A model generated the notes under the pieces. That model had not been told where the DNA came from, did not search any database, and saw only the letters and a program-made list of their open reading frames with translations. A program made the translations under genes and the position numbers. DNA of 64,000 bases, taken from Geobacter sp. UBA5735. GTDB lineage: Bacteria; Desulfobacterota; Desulfuromonadia; Geobacterales; Geobacteraceae. Location: the NCBI GenBank assembly GCA_002419385.1, contig DIFZ01000056.1:1-64000 (forward strand), in the 5' to 3' direction. Shown in pieces: positions 1 to 8,588 of the stretch; within the stretch, counting starts at the first letter, position 1, and the number at the start of each line of letters is the position of its first letter.

Positions 1-2
1 GG

Positions 3-581
3 CCCGACGTCCGTTCCGCCGAGCGCACGCTGGCCGCGGAAACCGCCCGCATCGGCGTAGCCGAAGCGGCGCGCTACCCCTCATTCAAGCTCTCGGGCTC
101 GGTCGGCCTGGAAGCCCTGACCCTGAGCGCGCTCGGCAACAGTGGCTCTGTCGCTTCCTCCCTGCTCGCTGGCATCACCGCTCCGGTGTTTAATGCCGGG
201 CGCCTGCGCAACCAGGTGGAAATCCAGGATGCGAAGCGTGAACAGTCGCAGGTTGCTTATGAAAAAACGGTGCTCAACGCATTGCAGGACGTGGAAAACG
301 CGCTGGTCTCGCTGGCCCGCACCCGCGAACGCGAGGAGGCGCTGGCGAAGGCCGTTGAATCCGCGCGGAATGCGGAGCGCCTCGCGCGGCAGCGTTACAG
401 TTCCGGGCTCATCGATTTCCAGTCGGTGCTGACTACCCAGCGCACTGTGCTGACCGTCGAGGAAAGCCTCGCCAGCACCCGCTCCGACGGCGTGCTTGCG
501 CTCATCAGTTTATACAAGGCCCTGGGCGGCGGATGGTCGCCGCAGAACACACCCATCCAGGCCGGCAAGGACACTCCATGA
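3..581 (+). CDS. TolC/NodT-family outer membrane efflux protein (C-terminal part, 5' truncated by window edge)
   Basis: The reading frame is open from base 3 and ends with TGA at 579-581; the start lies outside the window. The visible part (about 192 residues) begins with PDVRSAER, a stretch typical of NodT/OprM-type outer membrane factors, and continues with a PVFNAGRLRN segment and long amphipathic helices (QVEIQDAKREQ, LQDVENALVSL), as in the second helical repeat of TolC. This family forms the trimeric outer membrane channel of tripartite export pumps. It overlaps the downstream MacA-like adaptor by four bases (ATGA), which supports one operon and one pump. Which OMF subfamily it belongs to cannot be settled without the N-terminus. 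Confidence 0.85.
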   Translation, partial: PDVRSAERTLAAETARIGVAEAARYPSFKLSGSVGLEALTLSALGNSGSVASSLLAGITAPVFNAGRLRNQVEIQDAKREQSQVAYEKTVLNALQDVENALVSLARTREREEALAKAVESARNAERLARQRYSSGLIDFQSVLTTQRTVLTVEESLASTRSDGVLALISLYKALGGGWSPQNTPIQAGKDTP

Positions 582-1873
582 ATGAAACCGACACTTCCCA
601 AGACACCAAGGGCGCAACCCTGAAAGAACTGCTGGACAAAAAGTCGCCAGGACTGTTCCGGCGCCGTCGGCTGTGGCTGGCCGGTGCGTTGCTGGTGATT
701 GCGGTCGCAGCATTTTTGCTGGTGCGCTCCGGCAAAGAGTCGGACGCGCCGCAGTACAAGACCGAGGCGGCCGAAGTCGGCACCCTGGTGGTCAGGGTTT
801 CCGCAACCGGCAAACTGCAGCCGACCAACCAGGTGGACGTGGGCAGCGAACTGTCGGGCATTGTCGAACAGGTCTACGTCGACGTCAACGACCAGGTCAG
901 AAAGGGCCAGGTGCTGGCCCGCCTCGACCTTGCCAAACTGCGTAACGCGGTAGCCAAGTCGCGGGCAAGTCTGGTCGCCGCCCAGGCGCAGGTGCTGCAG
1001 ATGCAGGCCACGGTGGCGGAGGCGCGTGCAACGCTGTCGCGCTACCGTCAGGTCTCGCAACTTTCCGGCGGCAAGGTGCCGTCCAGGAGCGAAATGGACA
1101 CCGCCGAAGCAAACCTGAAGCGTGCCGAAGCTAACGAAGCAAATGCCCGCGCGAGCGTTGCCCAGGCGCGGGCCACCCTGCAGTCGGAAGAAACCGACCT
1201 TACCAAGGCCAGCATCCGCTCGCCCATCAACGGCGTGGTGCTTTCGCGGGAAGTGGAGCCGGGCCAGACGGTGGCTGCCTCTTTCCAGGCGCCGGTGCTG
1301 TTCACCTTGGCCGAAGACCTGTCGAAAATGGAACTCCAGGTGGATGTGGACGAAGCCGATGTCGGCCAGGTGAACAGAGGCCAGAAAGCCGTTTTCAACG
1401 TCGATGCCTGGCCCGGCCGCCAGTATTCCGCCGTTATCACCCGTGTCGGGTTCGGCTCACAGGAAAAGGACGGTGTCGTTTCCTATCTCACCGTACTTGA
1501 GGTGGGCAATGACGACCTCTCCTTGCGTCCCGGAATGACCGGCACTGCTGAGATCACTACCCTGACGCGCCCGAACGTGCTGCTGGTGCCGAACGCGGCT
1601 CTGCGCTTCACCCCTCCGGAGACGGCTGCGACACAGCAAAAAACGGGCCGCAGCATAGTCAGCTCTTTGATACCCAGGCCTTCCCGCCAGGCGCCGAAAG
1701 TCCAGTCGACGAGCGGCGGCGCCACACCGCGTGTCTGGGTGCTGCGTGACGGTCGTCCCGTTGCCGTCGAGGTCAGGGCCGGCGCCACGAACGGCAAAAT
1801 GACGGAGATTGCCGGGGGGGCGCTCAAGGCAGGGATGCAGGTGATCACCGAGGCACTGGGTGGCACGCAATGA
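578..1873 (+). CDS. MacA-like periplasmic adaptor subunit (HlyD/RND-type membrane fusion protein)
   Basis: 431 residues from ATG 578, chosen because it overlaps the upstream stop as ATGA; an in-frame ATG at 533 would run deep into the upstream gene. One membrane anchor lies around residues 28-46. A biotinyl-lipoyl-like half follows (residues about 60-105, KLQPTNQVDVGSELSGIVEQ), then an alpha-helical hairpin rich in Ala/Gln, the second lipoyl half (SPINGVVLSREVEPGQTV) and beta-barrel domains. The family bridges an inner-membrane ABC transporter and a TolC-type channel. Downstream genes encode the matching ATPase and permease, so a MacAB-TolC-like pump is likely. The substrate (macrolide, peptide, lipid or other) cannot be read from the sequence. 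A Ser/Arg/Pro-rich insert at about residues 345-385 is unusual for MacA. Confidence 0.9.
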   Translation: MNETDTSQDTKGATLKELLDKKSPGLFRRRRLWLAGALLVIAVAAFLLVRSGKESDAPQYKTEAAEVGTLVVRVSATGKLQPTNQVDVGSELSGIVEQVYVDVNDQVRKGQVLARLDLAKLRNAVAKSRASLVAAQAQVLQMQATVAEARATLSRYRQVSQLSGGKVPSRSEMDTAEANLKRAEANEANARASVAQARATLQSEETDLTKASIRSPINGVVLSREVEPGQTVAASFQAPVLFTLAEDLSKMELQVDVDEADVGQVNRGQKAVFNVDAWPGRQYSAVITRVGFGSQEKDGVVSYLTVLEVGNDDLSLRPGMTGTAEITTLTRPNVLLVPNAALRFTPPETAATQQKTGRSIVSSLIPRPSRQAPKVQSTSGGATPRVWVLRDGRPVAVEVRAGATNGKMTEIAGGALKAGMQVITEALGGTQ

Positions 1874-2574
1874 GCGGCTCCCCCCTCATCCGGCTGGCCG
1901 ACATCACCAAGACCTATGGCAGCGGACAGGCTGCTTTCCAGGCGCTCAAAGGGATAGATCTCTCCATCGAGACCGGCGACTTCATCGCGATCATGGGCCA
2001 CAGCGGCTCGGGCAAGTCTACTGCCATGAACATCCTCGGTTGTCTCGACACGCCGACCAGCGGCAGTTACCAGTTCATGGGAGTGCCGGTCGAACAGCTG
2101 TCGCGCAACCAGCGCGCGCTGCTCAGGCGGAATTACCTGGGTTTCATCTTTCAGGGATTCAACCTGCTTTCGCGAACCACTGCACTTGAGAACGTCGAAT
2201 TGCCGCTGATCTACCGCGGTCAGCCCGTCGCCGCGCGCCATGCCGCAGCACGCGCCGCCTTGCAGCAGGTGGGTTTGCAGGAATGGGAAGAGCATACACC
2301 GGCAGAGCTGTCCGGAGGGCAGCAGCAGCGGGTCGCCATCGCCCGCGCCATCGTCACCAGGCCTGCTGTGCTGCTGGCTGACGAGCCCACTGGAAACCTT
2401 GACACGCGCACCAGCGAGGAAATCATGGAGCTGATCACTGCGTTCAATCGTGAGCACGGCATCACGGTGCTCATGGTAACCCACGAGCCTGACATGGCAG
2501 CATACGCCAAGCGCGTCGTCAGCTTCGTCGACGGCCGGGTGGAGAGTGACCTTGGCAACGGGGAGGCCGCCTGA
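1870..2574 (+). CDS. ABC transporter ATP-binding protein of MacB/LolD type
   Basis: 234 residues. The start ATG overlaps the adaptor stop by four bases. Walker A is GHSGSGKST (about residues 43-51), the signature is LSGGQQQR, and Walker B is VLLADEPTGNLD followed by the H-loop MVTHEP. These mark the MacB/LolD/FtsE subfamily, which pairs with FtsX-type permeases. It should energise the pump made with the permease that starts at 2574. In canonical MacB the ATPase and permease are one polypeptide; here they are separate genes. High GC and codon use match the two flanking pump genes and differ from the flagellar block. Confidence 0.92.
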   Translation: MSGSPLIRLADITKTYGSGQAAFQALKGIDLSIETGDFIAIMGHSGSGKSTAMNILGCLDTPTSGSYQFMGVPVEQLSRNQRALLRRNYLGFIFQGFNLLSRTTALENVELPLIYRGQPVAARHAAARAALQQVGLQEWEEHTPAELSGGQQQRVAIARAIVTRPAVLLADEPTGNLDTRTSEEIMELITAFNREHGITVLMVTHEPDMAAYAKRVVSFVDGRVESDLGNGEAA

Positions 2575-3776
2575 TGTTCTGGAACACACTGCTGCTTGCA
2601 CTGCGAGCCATCCGGCGCAACCTGATGCGCTCTTTCCTCACCATTCTCGGCATTGTCATCGGTGTTGCCGCCGTTATCACCATGGTCACCCTCGGCAACG
2701 GCGCCACCAAATCGGTGTCCGACCAGATTTCCAGCATGGGCAGCAACATGCTGATAGTCATTCCGGGCCAGCGCTTCGGGCCAGGATCCGAGGGGGCGCC
2801 CAGCTTCAAGAGCGCCGATGTCGATGCTATCCGCAACCAGATTACTGCCGTCGAACGGGTCGCTCCGATGGTAAACAAGACGGTGACCGCAGTATACCAG
2901 GCCAACAACTGGTCGACCGTCGTCTACGGGAGCAGCAACGACTATTTTCAGGCGGGAAACTGGGAGCTGGCCGACGGCCGCAGCTTCAGCGAGACCGAGG
3001 AACGGGCGGGCAAGGCGGTGTGTGTCATCGGCGAAACGGTGCGCGAAAAACTGTTCAGCCGACAGAATCCGGTGGGCAGCGAAATCCGCATCAAGCAGTT
3101 TGCCTGCGAAGTGGTCGGCCTGCTCAGGTCCAAGGGCCAGTCGGCCATGGGTTCTGACCAGGACGACGTGGTAGTGATGCCGCTTCGTACTGTTCAGCGC
3201 CGGTTGACAGGCAGCCAGGACATCAACCGCCTGACCGTGTCGGCGAAGAATGGTGCGTCCATCGATGCGGTGAAAAACCAGCTGACCCTGCTCATGCGCG
3301 AACGGCGCAACATCGGCGAGAGCGAGGAGGATGACTTCCGCGTGATGGACACCCGGCAGATCGCTGAAACCCTCACCAGCACCACCAAGATCCTCACCAT
3401 GCTGCTGGGCGCGGTTGCTGCGGTGAGCCTCCTGGTGGGCGGCATCGGCATCATGAACATCATGCTCGTCTCAGTCACCGAGCGGACGCGCGAGATCGGT
3501 ATCCGCCTCGCCATCGGCGCGCTGGAACGGGAAGTGCTGCTGCAGTTCCTCATCGAGGCGGTTGTGCTGTCCAGCATCGGCGGCCTGATCGGCATCGCCC
3601 TCGCAACCGGCGCTTCCATCGTTCTCGCGGGCCTGATGAACGTGCCCTACCTGTTCGACCCCGGCATCAACCTGCTGTCCTTCCTCTTCTCCGCTGCCAT
3701 CGGGGTGATCTTCGGCTACTTCCCGGCGCGCCGGGCGGCCGGACTCAATCCGATCGACGCACTGCGGCACGAGTGA
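2574..3776 (+). CDS. MacB-type ABC transporter permease (FtsX domain)
   Basis: 400 residues. The start ATG shares a base with the upstream stop. Topology is that of MacB permeases: one N-terminal membrane helix (about residues 22-42, SFLTILGIVIGVAAVITMV), a long periplasmic MacB_PCD domain (about 45-270), then three C-terminal helices (LLGAVAAVSLLVGGIGIMNIMLV and two more). The conserved SVTERTREIGIRLAIGA and FPARRAAGLNPIDALRHE segments are typical of this family and contact the ATPase. It completes a four-gene TolC-adaptor-ATPase-permease operon that ends at the strong hairpin at 3813-3859. Confidence 0.92.
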   Translation: MFWNTLLLALRAIRRNLMRSFLTILGIVIGVAAVITMVTLGNGATKSVSDQISSMGSNMLIVIPGQRFGPGSEGAPSFKSADVDAIRNQITAVERVAPMVNKTVTAVYQANNWSTVVYGSSNDYFQAGNWELADGRSFSETEERAGKAVCVIGETVREKLFSRQNPVGSEIRIKQFACEVVGLLRSKGQSAMGSDQDDVVVMPLRTVQRRLTGSQDINRLTVSAKNGASIDAVKNQLTLLMRERRNIGESEEDDFRVMDTRQIAETLTSTTKILTMLLGAVAAVSLLVGGIGIMNIMLVSVTERTREIGIRLAIGALEREVLLQFLIEAVVLSSIGGLIGIALATGASIVLAGLMNVPYLFDPGINLLSFLFSAAIGVIFGYFPARRAAGLNPIDALRHE

Positions 3777-3812
3777 GCGATATTTAAGGATTTCCCCCGT
3801 ATTGTCAGGCAT

Positions 3813-3859
3813 GAAAGAGTCCCCCTTGAATTTTGACGTGATTCAAGGGGGACTCTTTC
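3813..3859. terminator. Perfect 19-bp hairpin, probable bidirectional terminator after the efflux operon
   Basis: Arms 3813-3831 and 3841-3859 are perfect reverse complements over 19 bp (core AGTCCCCCTTGAAT) around a 9-nt loop, starting 37 bases after the permease stop. The right arm ends in CTCTTTC, giving a short U-rich exit. It marks the boundary between the GC-rich efflux operon and the flagellar block. Confidence 0.75.
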
Positions 3860-4171
3860 GTTTCCGGGAGATTTTCTTGTCCCAGCATGCCCATGAATGT
3901 CATTGTCTCTTTCGCGAAGAGAATGTTTTTCAAAACTTCCGCTCCCTGTCAAAAACTTGGCTTCCCTTTGTTTCATTTTCCCGACGGTCTCTTCACACCC
4001 GCTATTTTCCCATTCTCTGGAACGGAATTCCGGGCATCCGGCCGGATGGGTTACCCGATCAATGATGAGCGGTAATACCCGCAGCGACCCGAAAACAGGC
4101 ACTTTGCCCGCGAGCAGGCGGGTGGGCCAGCTGTGTCGCCGTCATCTTCGCAGGTGGCTGTGCCCCTGAGA

Positions 4172-4187
4172 TGGCACTCCGGTTGCA
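4172..4187 (+). promoter_or_regulatory. Sigma-54 (RpoN) -24/-12 promoter upstream of fliL
   Basis: The site reads TGGCAC-TCCGG-TTGCA, an exact match to the -24/-12 consensus TGGCAC-N5-TTGCW. Transcription should start near 4198, about 45 bases before the fliL ATG. Sigma-54 control needs a dedicated enhancer-binding activator, known for flagellar genes in Geobacter, Vibrio and Pseudomonas. It probably drives fliL through flhB. Confidence 0.85.
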
Positions 4188-4243
4188 TATGATGGGGCGA
4201 GGCGGGGAACTGTACGAGATCACGACGCAAAGGGGGACGCTCG

Positions 4244-4726
4244 ATGGCATCAAAAGATGAACAGTCAGTTGAGAAAACGGCGGCAAAGGGGAAGAAGAGC
4301 TTGAAGCTGATACTTATCATTGCAGCAGCTGTTGTGCTTGCCGTTGGTGGGACTGTTGCTTTCTTCATGTTTTCCGGCGGAGAACGCAAGAAAGAGGGCG
4401 ATGCGAAAACGGAAAGCAAGGCTGCTCCGGTGATGTATGCTCTCGAACCTTTTATCGTCAATATATATGACGGTCAGGAGCTTCGCTATCTGCGAGTCAA
4501 AGTGGAGATGGAAGTGTCGGGCGAGGAAGCCAAAAACGAGTTTGCTGCACGGCAGGCCCAGATCCGCGACACCATACTCGTTCTGCTTACGACGAAGACT
4601 CTGCTCGATGTGCGCGATGAGCAGGGGAAAAACCAGCTGCGGCAGGAAATATTCAACGCAGTGGGCCGACTGGTGTCGCCCGGTAAGGTTCAGCGGGTAT
4701 TTTTTACCGATTTTGTCGTCCAGTAA
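4244..4726 (+). CDS. fliL: Flagellar basal body-associated protein FliL
   Basis: 160 residues. A basic cytoplasmic N-terminus is followed by one membrane helix (about residues 22-44, LKLILIIAAAVVLAVGGTVA) and a periplasmic domain. That domain contains the family's characteristic segments: MYALEPFIVNIYD, LRYLRVKVEMEV, then IRDTILVLLTTKTLLDV and the C-terminal VQRVFFTDFVVQ. FliL surrounds the stator and supports torque or stator engagement. It is the first gene after the sigma-54 promoter and is followed at once by fliM, the usual order. Confidence 0.95.
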   Translation: MASKDEQSVEKTAAKGKKSLKLILIIAAAVVLAVGGTVAFFMFSGGERKKEGDAKTESKAAPVMYALEPFIVNIYDGQELRYLRVKVEMEVSGEEAKNEFAARQAQIRDTILVLLTTKTLLDVRDEQGKNQLRQEIFNAVGRLVSPGKVQRVFFTDFVVQ

Positions 4727-4747
4727 TGGATTCGGATTGAGGTCAAC

Positions 4748-5713
4748 GTGGAAAAGATCCTGTCAAAAGAAGAGATAGAGTCCCTGCTTGCTGCCATAAT
4801 GGAAGGCCGCATCGAGCCTGAAAAGGAACTGGCTGCCGCAACGGGAAGGGTGTCTGCCTATGATCTCTTCAACACGGAGCACCAGGCGCTGGTGCCCAAT
4901 CTGGATGTGATCTATGACAGCTTCATACGCTACAACCGTGTGACCCTTTCCAACAGGCTCCGCAGGATAGTCGAAATAAAGAAGCTCGGGTCCCGGCCCT
5001 ACAAGTTCGACGATTTCCTCCAGTCTCTTCCTTCACCGGTCTGCATGGGGATATTCAAGATAGATCCGCTCAAGGGCGCCGCTCTCATCACCATGGACAG
5101 CAACCTGGTCTTCACGCTGGTCGACAGTATCCTCGGCGGTACGGGCACACCCGGGCTCACGGGTGAAAACCGGATGTTCACGTCAATCGAGCTCAGGCTG
5201 ATGGAAAAGATCGTCAAGGACGTCCTGCAGGACATGGAAAAATCGTGGGCCCACATCCAGAATACCAAGATGAGCATTCTCAGGATGGAAATGAACCCGC
5301 GGCTGGTGACCATCGTTCCTCCCGAATACCAGGTGATCACCATGTCCCTCGAGATCCAGGTGGAGGAATTCACCGGCACCATGATGTTCGCGATTCCCTA
5401 CATGACCATCGAACCCGTCAGGGACAAATTGAAAACCGGCACCCAGTTGGACATCATGGCTATCGATCCCCAGTGGTCTTCGCGTCTTTCGAGCGAACTC
5501 CTCGATGCTCGGGTGGAACTGACGGTGGAACTGGGTGAAGCGATGATAACCATGGACGATCTCCTCTCGTTATCCAGCGGTGATACCATCATCCTCAACA
5601 GGGACTGTCAAAGCGAACTGAACGTGAAGGTTGAAGGCATCGACAAGTTCAGTGCCGTACCGGGTGCCCAGCACGGCAACAAGGCTATAAGAATATCCGG
5701 CATGCTGGATTGA
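4748..5713 (+). CDS. fliM: Flagellar motor switch protein FliM
   Basis: 321 residues from GTG 4748. The extreme N-terminus (MEKILSKEEIESLLAA) is the conserved CheY-P binding motif, written LSQEEIDALL in many species. The middle CheC-like domain (about residues 45-230, with a GGTGTPG loop) and the C-terminal SpoA/FliN-like domain (about 245-320) follow. FliM sits in the C-ring and converts CheY-P binding into a change of rotation direction. It lies directly before fliN, its C-ring partner. Confidence 0.96.
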   Translation: MEKILSKEEIESLLAAIMEGRIEPEKELAAATGRVSAYDLFNTEHQALVPNLDVIYDSFIRYNRVTLSNRLRRIVEIKKLGSRPYKFDDFLQSLPSPVCMGIFKIDPLKGAALITMDSNLVFTLVDSILGGTGTPGLTGENRMFTSIELRLMEKIVKDVLQDMEKSWAHIQNTKMSILRMEMNPRLVTIVPPEYQVITMSLEIQVEEFTGTMMFAIPYMTIEPVRDKLKTGTQLDIMAIDPQWSSRLSSELLDARVELTVELGEAMITMDDLLSLSSGDTIILNRDCQSELNVKVEGIDKFSAVPGAQHGNKAIRISGMLD

Positions 5714-5798
5714 GCCCATTCTCGGCGGATGCCCTGTGCCGGCTCGCCGGCAGCCATGAATTGCATCGATACTTAGACGAATAATCAGGAGGTAGAAC

Positions 5799-6107
5799 GT
5801 GAGTGAGCTGCAAGAAAAAGCTGAACAACGGGCTGAGGGCCAGGACAAGAAGAACCTGGATCTGATCCTGGATATACCCCTTCACCTGACCGTGGAGCTC
5901 GGGCGTACGAAACTCCTCGTCAAAGACCTTCTGCAGCTGAATCAGGGAGCGGTTGTGGAACTGGGGAAGATGGCCGGTGAGCTTCTGGACGTGTTCGTCA
6001 ATTCCAAGCTCGTGGCGCGGGGTGAAGCAGTGGTGGTGAACGAAAAGTTCGGCGTCAGGCTCGTGGACATCATCAGCCCGGTCGAGCGGGTAGAGAAGAT
6101 AGCATGA
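5799..6107 (+). CDS. fliN: Flagellar motor switch protein FliN
   Basis: 102 residues from GTG 5799, preceded by the strong ribosome binding site AGGAGGT. The SpoA domain covers about residues 25-98 and shows the expected IPLHLTVELGRTKLLVKDLL, LNQGAVVELGKMAGELLDVFVN and GEAVVVNEKFGVRLVDII segments. FliN forms the base of the C-ring with FliM and binds the export ATPase regulator FliH. Its stop overlaps the fliO start by four bases. Confidence 0.96.
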   Translation: MSELQEKAEQRAEGQDKKNLDLILDIPLHLTVELGRTKLLVKDLLQLNQGAVVELGKMAGELLDVFVNSKLVARGEAVVVNEKFGVRLVDIISPVERVEKIA

Positions 6108-6568
6108 AGATTCTTCTCGCACTTCTGTCGGCATGCGTGCCCGCCACAGCTTGTGCGGCCGGGCAGGGAAGCGCGGGAGGGTTCAGCTTCGTGGCCGGCT
6201 TCTTCCAGATGCTTGCTTCGCTGGCAGTCGTGATCGGCGCGGTGATCGTCACCCAGAAGCTCATAAAAAGGCTGATGGGCGGAGGGTTGATCAAAAGGAC
6301 TGCGCCGTCGTACATCAGGGTTGTGGAAAACCGTTTCATTGCGCCGAAGAAATCTCTCATGCTGGTTGAGGTAGGTGGCGAATACCTTCTGCTCAGCTCC
6401 ACTGATACCGGCTTGAACCTCGTCAAGCAGATCGACATGATCGAATCCATAGAAGTGGTTGATGATGGCGGAACAGGGGTGTCTGGGCAGGATATGTTGA
6501 GTTCTGTGACCGGGTTTGTCCGCACCAGGCTGGGGAGCGGTTCTTTCCCGCGGAAAGGTAAGGCTTAG
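6104..6568 (+). CDS. fliO: Flagellar biosynthesis protein FliO
   Basis: 154 residues; the ATG overlaps the fliN stop. It has a short signal-like N-terminus (LLALLSACVPATACA), a membrane helix at about residues 27-49, and then the FliO domain with VVENRFIAPKKSLMLVEVGGEYLLLSST. FliO assists assembly of FliP, the core of the flagellar type III export gate. The 3' end may overlap an upstream alternative start of fliP. Confidence 0.9.
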   Translation: MKILLALLSACVPATACAAGQGSAGGFSFVAGFFQMLASLAVVIGAVIVTQKLIKRLMGGGLIKRTAPSYIRVVENRFIAPKKSLMLVEVGGEYLLLSSTDTGLNLVKQIDMIESIEVVDDGGTGVSGQDMLSSVTGFVRTRLGSGSFPRKGKA

Positions 6569-6572
6569 CAAC

Positions 6573-7334
6573 GTGAAATCAGGGAAAGTCACCGTATTCA
6601 TCGTCATAACTCTGCTGGGGGTTCTGGCCGCAGCAGCATCTGTCTGCGCGGAACCCATGAGCATTCCCGCGGTAAGCGTCGGTGTCGGCAAAGCATCCAG
6701 GCCGGGGGACCTCTCCACAACCCTGCAGATATTTTTCCTGATAACGGTACTTTCCCTGGCGCCGAGCCTGCTCATCATGACGACTTCCTTTACCAGGGTG
6801 GTCGTTGTGCTGTCATTCCTCCGCGGGGCAATCGGGACCCAGCAGGCGCCTTCGAACCAGATCGTCATCGGCATGGCGCTTTTCCTGACGTTTTTCATCA
6901 TGAGCCCGGCCTGGCAGCAGATCAACACAGAGGCGCTCCAGCCGTACAAAGCGCAGCAGATAACGCAGGAGCAGGCTTTTGACCGTGCCGTAAAACCCGT
7001 CAGGAAATTCATGCTGTCCCAGGTCAGGGAAAAGGACCTGGCCCTGTTCCTCAGCCTTTCCAAGATGCCGCGACCGAAAAATGCCGATGAGATACCGACG
7101 CTCACCATCATACCCGCGTTCATGATAAGCGAGCTGCAGACAGCTTTCCAGATAGGGTTCCTGATTTATATTCCCTTTCTTGTCGTCGACATGGTCGTTG
7201 CCTCGGTGCTCATGTCCATGGGCATGATGATGCTGCCGCCGGTAATGATATCGCTGCCGTTCAAAATACTTCTGTTCATCCTGGTGGACGGCTGGAGCCT
7301 GGTGATCGGTTCGATCGTCAAAAGTTTCGGTTAG
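6573..7334 (+). CDS. fliP: Flagellar type III export gate protein FliP
   Basis: 253 residues from GTG 6573. A TTG at 6516 is in frame but would overlap fliO by 53 bases and add 19 unusual residues before what reads as a signal peptide (VFIVITLLGVLAAAASVCA). The conserved FliP core includes TTSFTRVVVVLSFLRGAIG, QQAPSNQIVIGMALFLTFF and FLVVDMVVASVLMSMGMMMLPP. FliP forms the FliP5-FliQ4-FliR1 export channel. Length is normal for the family. Confidence 0.95.
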   Translation: MKSGKVTVFIVITLLGVLAAAASVCAEPMSIPAVSVGVGKASRPGDLSTTLQIFFLITVLSLAPSLLIMTTSFTRVVVVLSFLRGAIGTQQAPSNQIVIGMALFLTFFIMSPAWQQINTEALQPYKAQQITQEQAFDRAVKPVRKFMLSQVREKDLALFLSLSKMPRPKNADEIPTLTIIPAFMISELQTAFQIGFLIYIPFLVVDMVVASVLMSMGMMMLPPVMISLPFKILLFILVDGWSLVIGSIVKSFG

Positions 7335-7492
7335 TGCTTGCAGCGGGAATGCGTTGCAGCGTGGAAGCGTGTGAAACCAGTGGTGCGGAAAGGTCTTTTG
7401 CCGGTTTTGCAGCTTCAGCGCTTGAGTGAAACGAACTCATCAACGCTTGACCGTCCGCAGAGCGGACGCATTGCAACTGAAAGGATTCTGCA

Positions 7493-7762
7493 ATGACCCC
7501 TGAGCTTGTCGCGCAACTGGCGCGACGAAGTTTTGAAGTGACCCTGATGCTTTCGGCGCCACTGCTCGTTTTCAGCCTGGTGGTCGGCCTGGTGATCAGC
7601 ATCTTCCAGACCGTCACTTCCATCAATGAAGCGACTCTCGCTTTCGTCCCCAAGATTGTTGCGGTGATGGTTGCCATGATCATTTTCTTTCCCTGGATGA
7701 TGAGCTATATGTCTGATTTTACCAGGGAGATTTTCGCACTCATACCGGGCTTGCGCAACTGA
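7493..7762 (+). CDS. fliQ: Flagellar type III export gate protein FliQ
   Basis: 89 residues with two hydrophobic helices (about 15-38 and 50-74) and the conserved segments LVVGLVISIFQTVTSINEATL and PKIVAVMVAMIIFFPWMM. FliQ packs around FliP and FliR in the export gate. It follows fliP after an unusually long 158-base gap in which no gene, terminator or promoter was recognised, and precedes fliR. Confidence 0.95.
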   Translation: MTPELVAQLARRSFEVTLMLSAPLLVFSLVVGLVISIFQTVTSINEATLAFVPKIVAVMVAMIIFFPWMMSYMSDFTREIFALIPGLRN

Positions 7763-7793
7763 GGCAGTTCGCCTGCCCCGGAGTATTCGAGCG

Positions 7794-8576
7794 ATGTTCC
7801 AGCTGCCGCCGTTCCTTTCAGCCGATACTTTTACCCTCTTCACGCTCGTCCTTGGACGGCTTGCGGGAATGTTTTCCGCATTGCCGCTGTTCGGCGGCGA
7901 ACGTGTCCCCATGCGGATCAGGGTGGTCGTCATCTTTGCCATGACCATGGTCCTCTTTCCGATCATCAAGTTGAAAGCCGTGAGTGTCCCGGGTGATATC
8001 ATTTCGCTGTCACTGGTTGTGTTCGGCGAGGTCATGATCGGCGTCACGCTGGGGTTGGTCACAAAGGCCGTTTTCGGAGCGGTGGAATTCTGCGGCCAGA
8101 TCGTGGGAATGCAGATCGGATTCTCCATGTCGTCACTGTTCGACCCTACGCTGGGGCAAGTTCAGTTGATGTCCCTCTTCCAGACGCTCCTGGCAATGCT
8201 CCTTTTTCTCACGCTGGGAGTCCATCATGACTTCATCCGGGCAATCGTTCAGAGCTATGCGGTACTCCCCGTTGGCGGATGGCATATGAACGGCAGCCTC
8301 ATCGCATTTCTCGTCACGACGACATCCGGCATATTCGTTCTCGGCATCAAGCTGGCTGCTCCGGTCATGGTCGCCCTGCTGGCGACAACTGTCGTCCTCG
8401 GTGTCATGGCACGATCTTTTCCCCAGATGAACATTTTCATGGTCAGCATGCCGGTCAATATCGGCATCGGCTTCATAGTGCTGGGCATGTCGCTGGTGGT
8501 ATTCATGCGCACGCTGGAGAACTCCTTCGGCGTCATGCTCCAGCAGATCAAAATGCTCTTCGGCATTTTGTCATGA
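7794..8576 (+). CDS. fliR: Flagellar type III export gate protein FliR
   Basis: 260 residues, highly hydrophobic with about six membrane segments. Family hallmarks include LVLGRLAGMFSALPLFGG, FGAVEFCGQIVGMQIGFSMSSLFDP, LGIKLAAPVMVALLATTVVLGVMARSFPQMNIFMVSMPVNIGIGF. FliR is the single-copy subunit of the FliPQR export gate. flhB starts 12 bases after its stop. Confidence 0.95.
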   Translation: MFQLPPFLSADTFTLFTLVLGRLAGMFSALPLFGGERVPMRIRVVVIFAMTMVLFPIIKLKAVSVPGDIISLSLVVFGEVMIGVTLGLVTKAVFGAVEFCGQIVGMQIGFSMSSLFDPTLGQVQLMSLFQTLLAMLLFLTLGVHHDFIRAIVQSYAVLPVGGWHMNGSLIAFLVTTTSGIFVLGIKLAAPVMVALLATTVVLGVMARSFPQMNIFMVSMPVNIGIGFIVLGMSLVVFMRTLENSFGVMLQQIKMLFGILS

Positions 8577-8588
8577 TTCGGGGGACCG

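Larger units (their letters stand above)
3777..4243. other. Intergenic region between efflux operon and fliL
   Basis: This 467-base stretch holds the hairpin at 3813-3859 and the sigma-54 site at 4172-4187. The segment 3861-4170 shows no convincing gene; short open frames there have no recognisable family and no ribosome binding site. Regulatory sites for a sigma-54 enhancer-binding protein would be expected here, but none could be recognised by eye. Confidence 0.6.

Noticed and set aside
4220..4236. GACGCAAAG resembling part of a GEMM (c-di-GMP) riboswitch before fliL
   Set aside because: The rest of the conserved GEMM core and the two helices are not present around it, so it is probably chance.
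5942..7123. Minus-strand frame of 393 codons opposite fliN-fliO-fliP
   Set aside because: Shadow of well-identified plus-strand flagellar genes; no recognisable domain.
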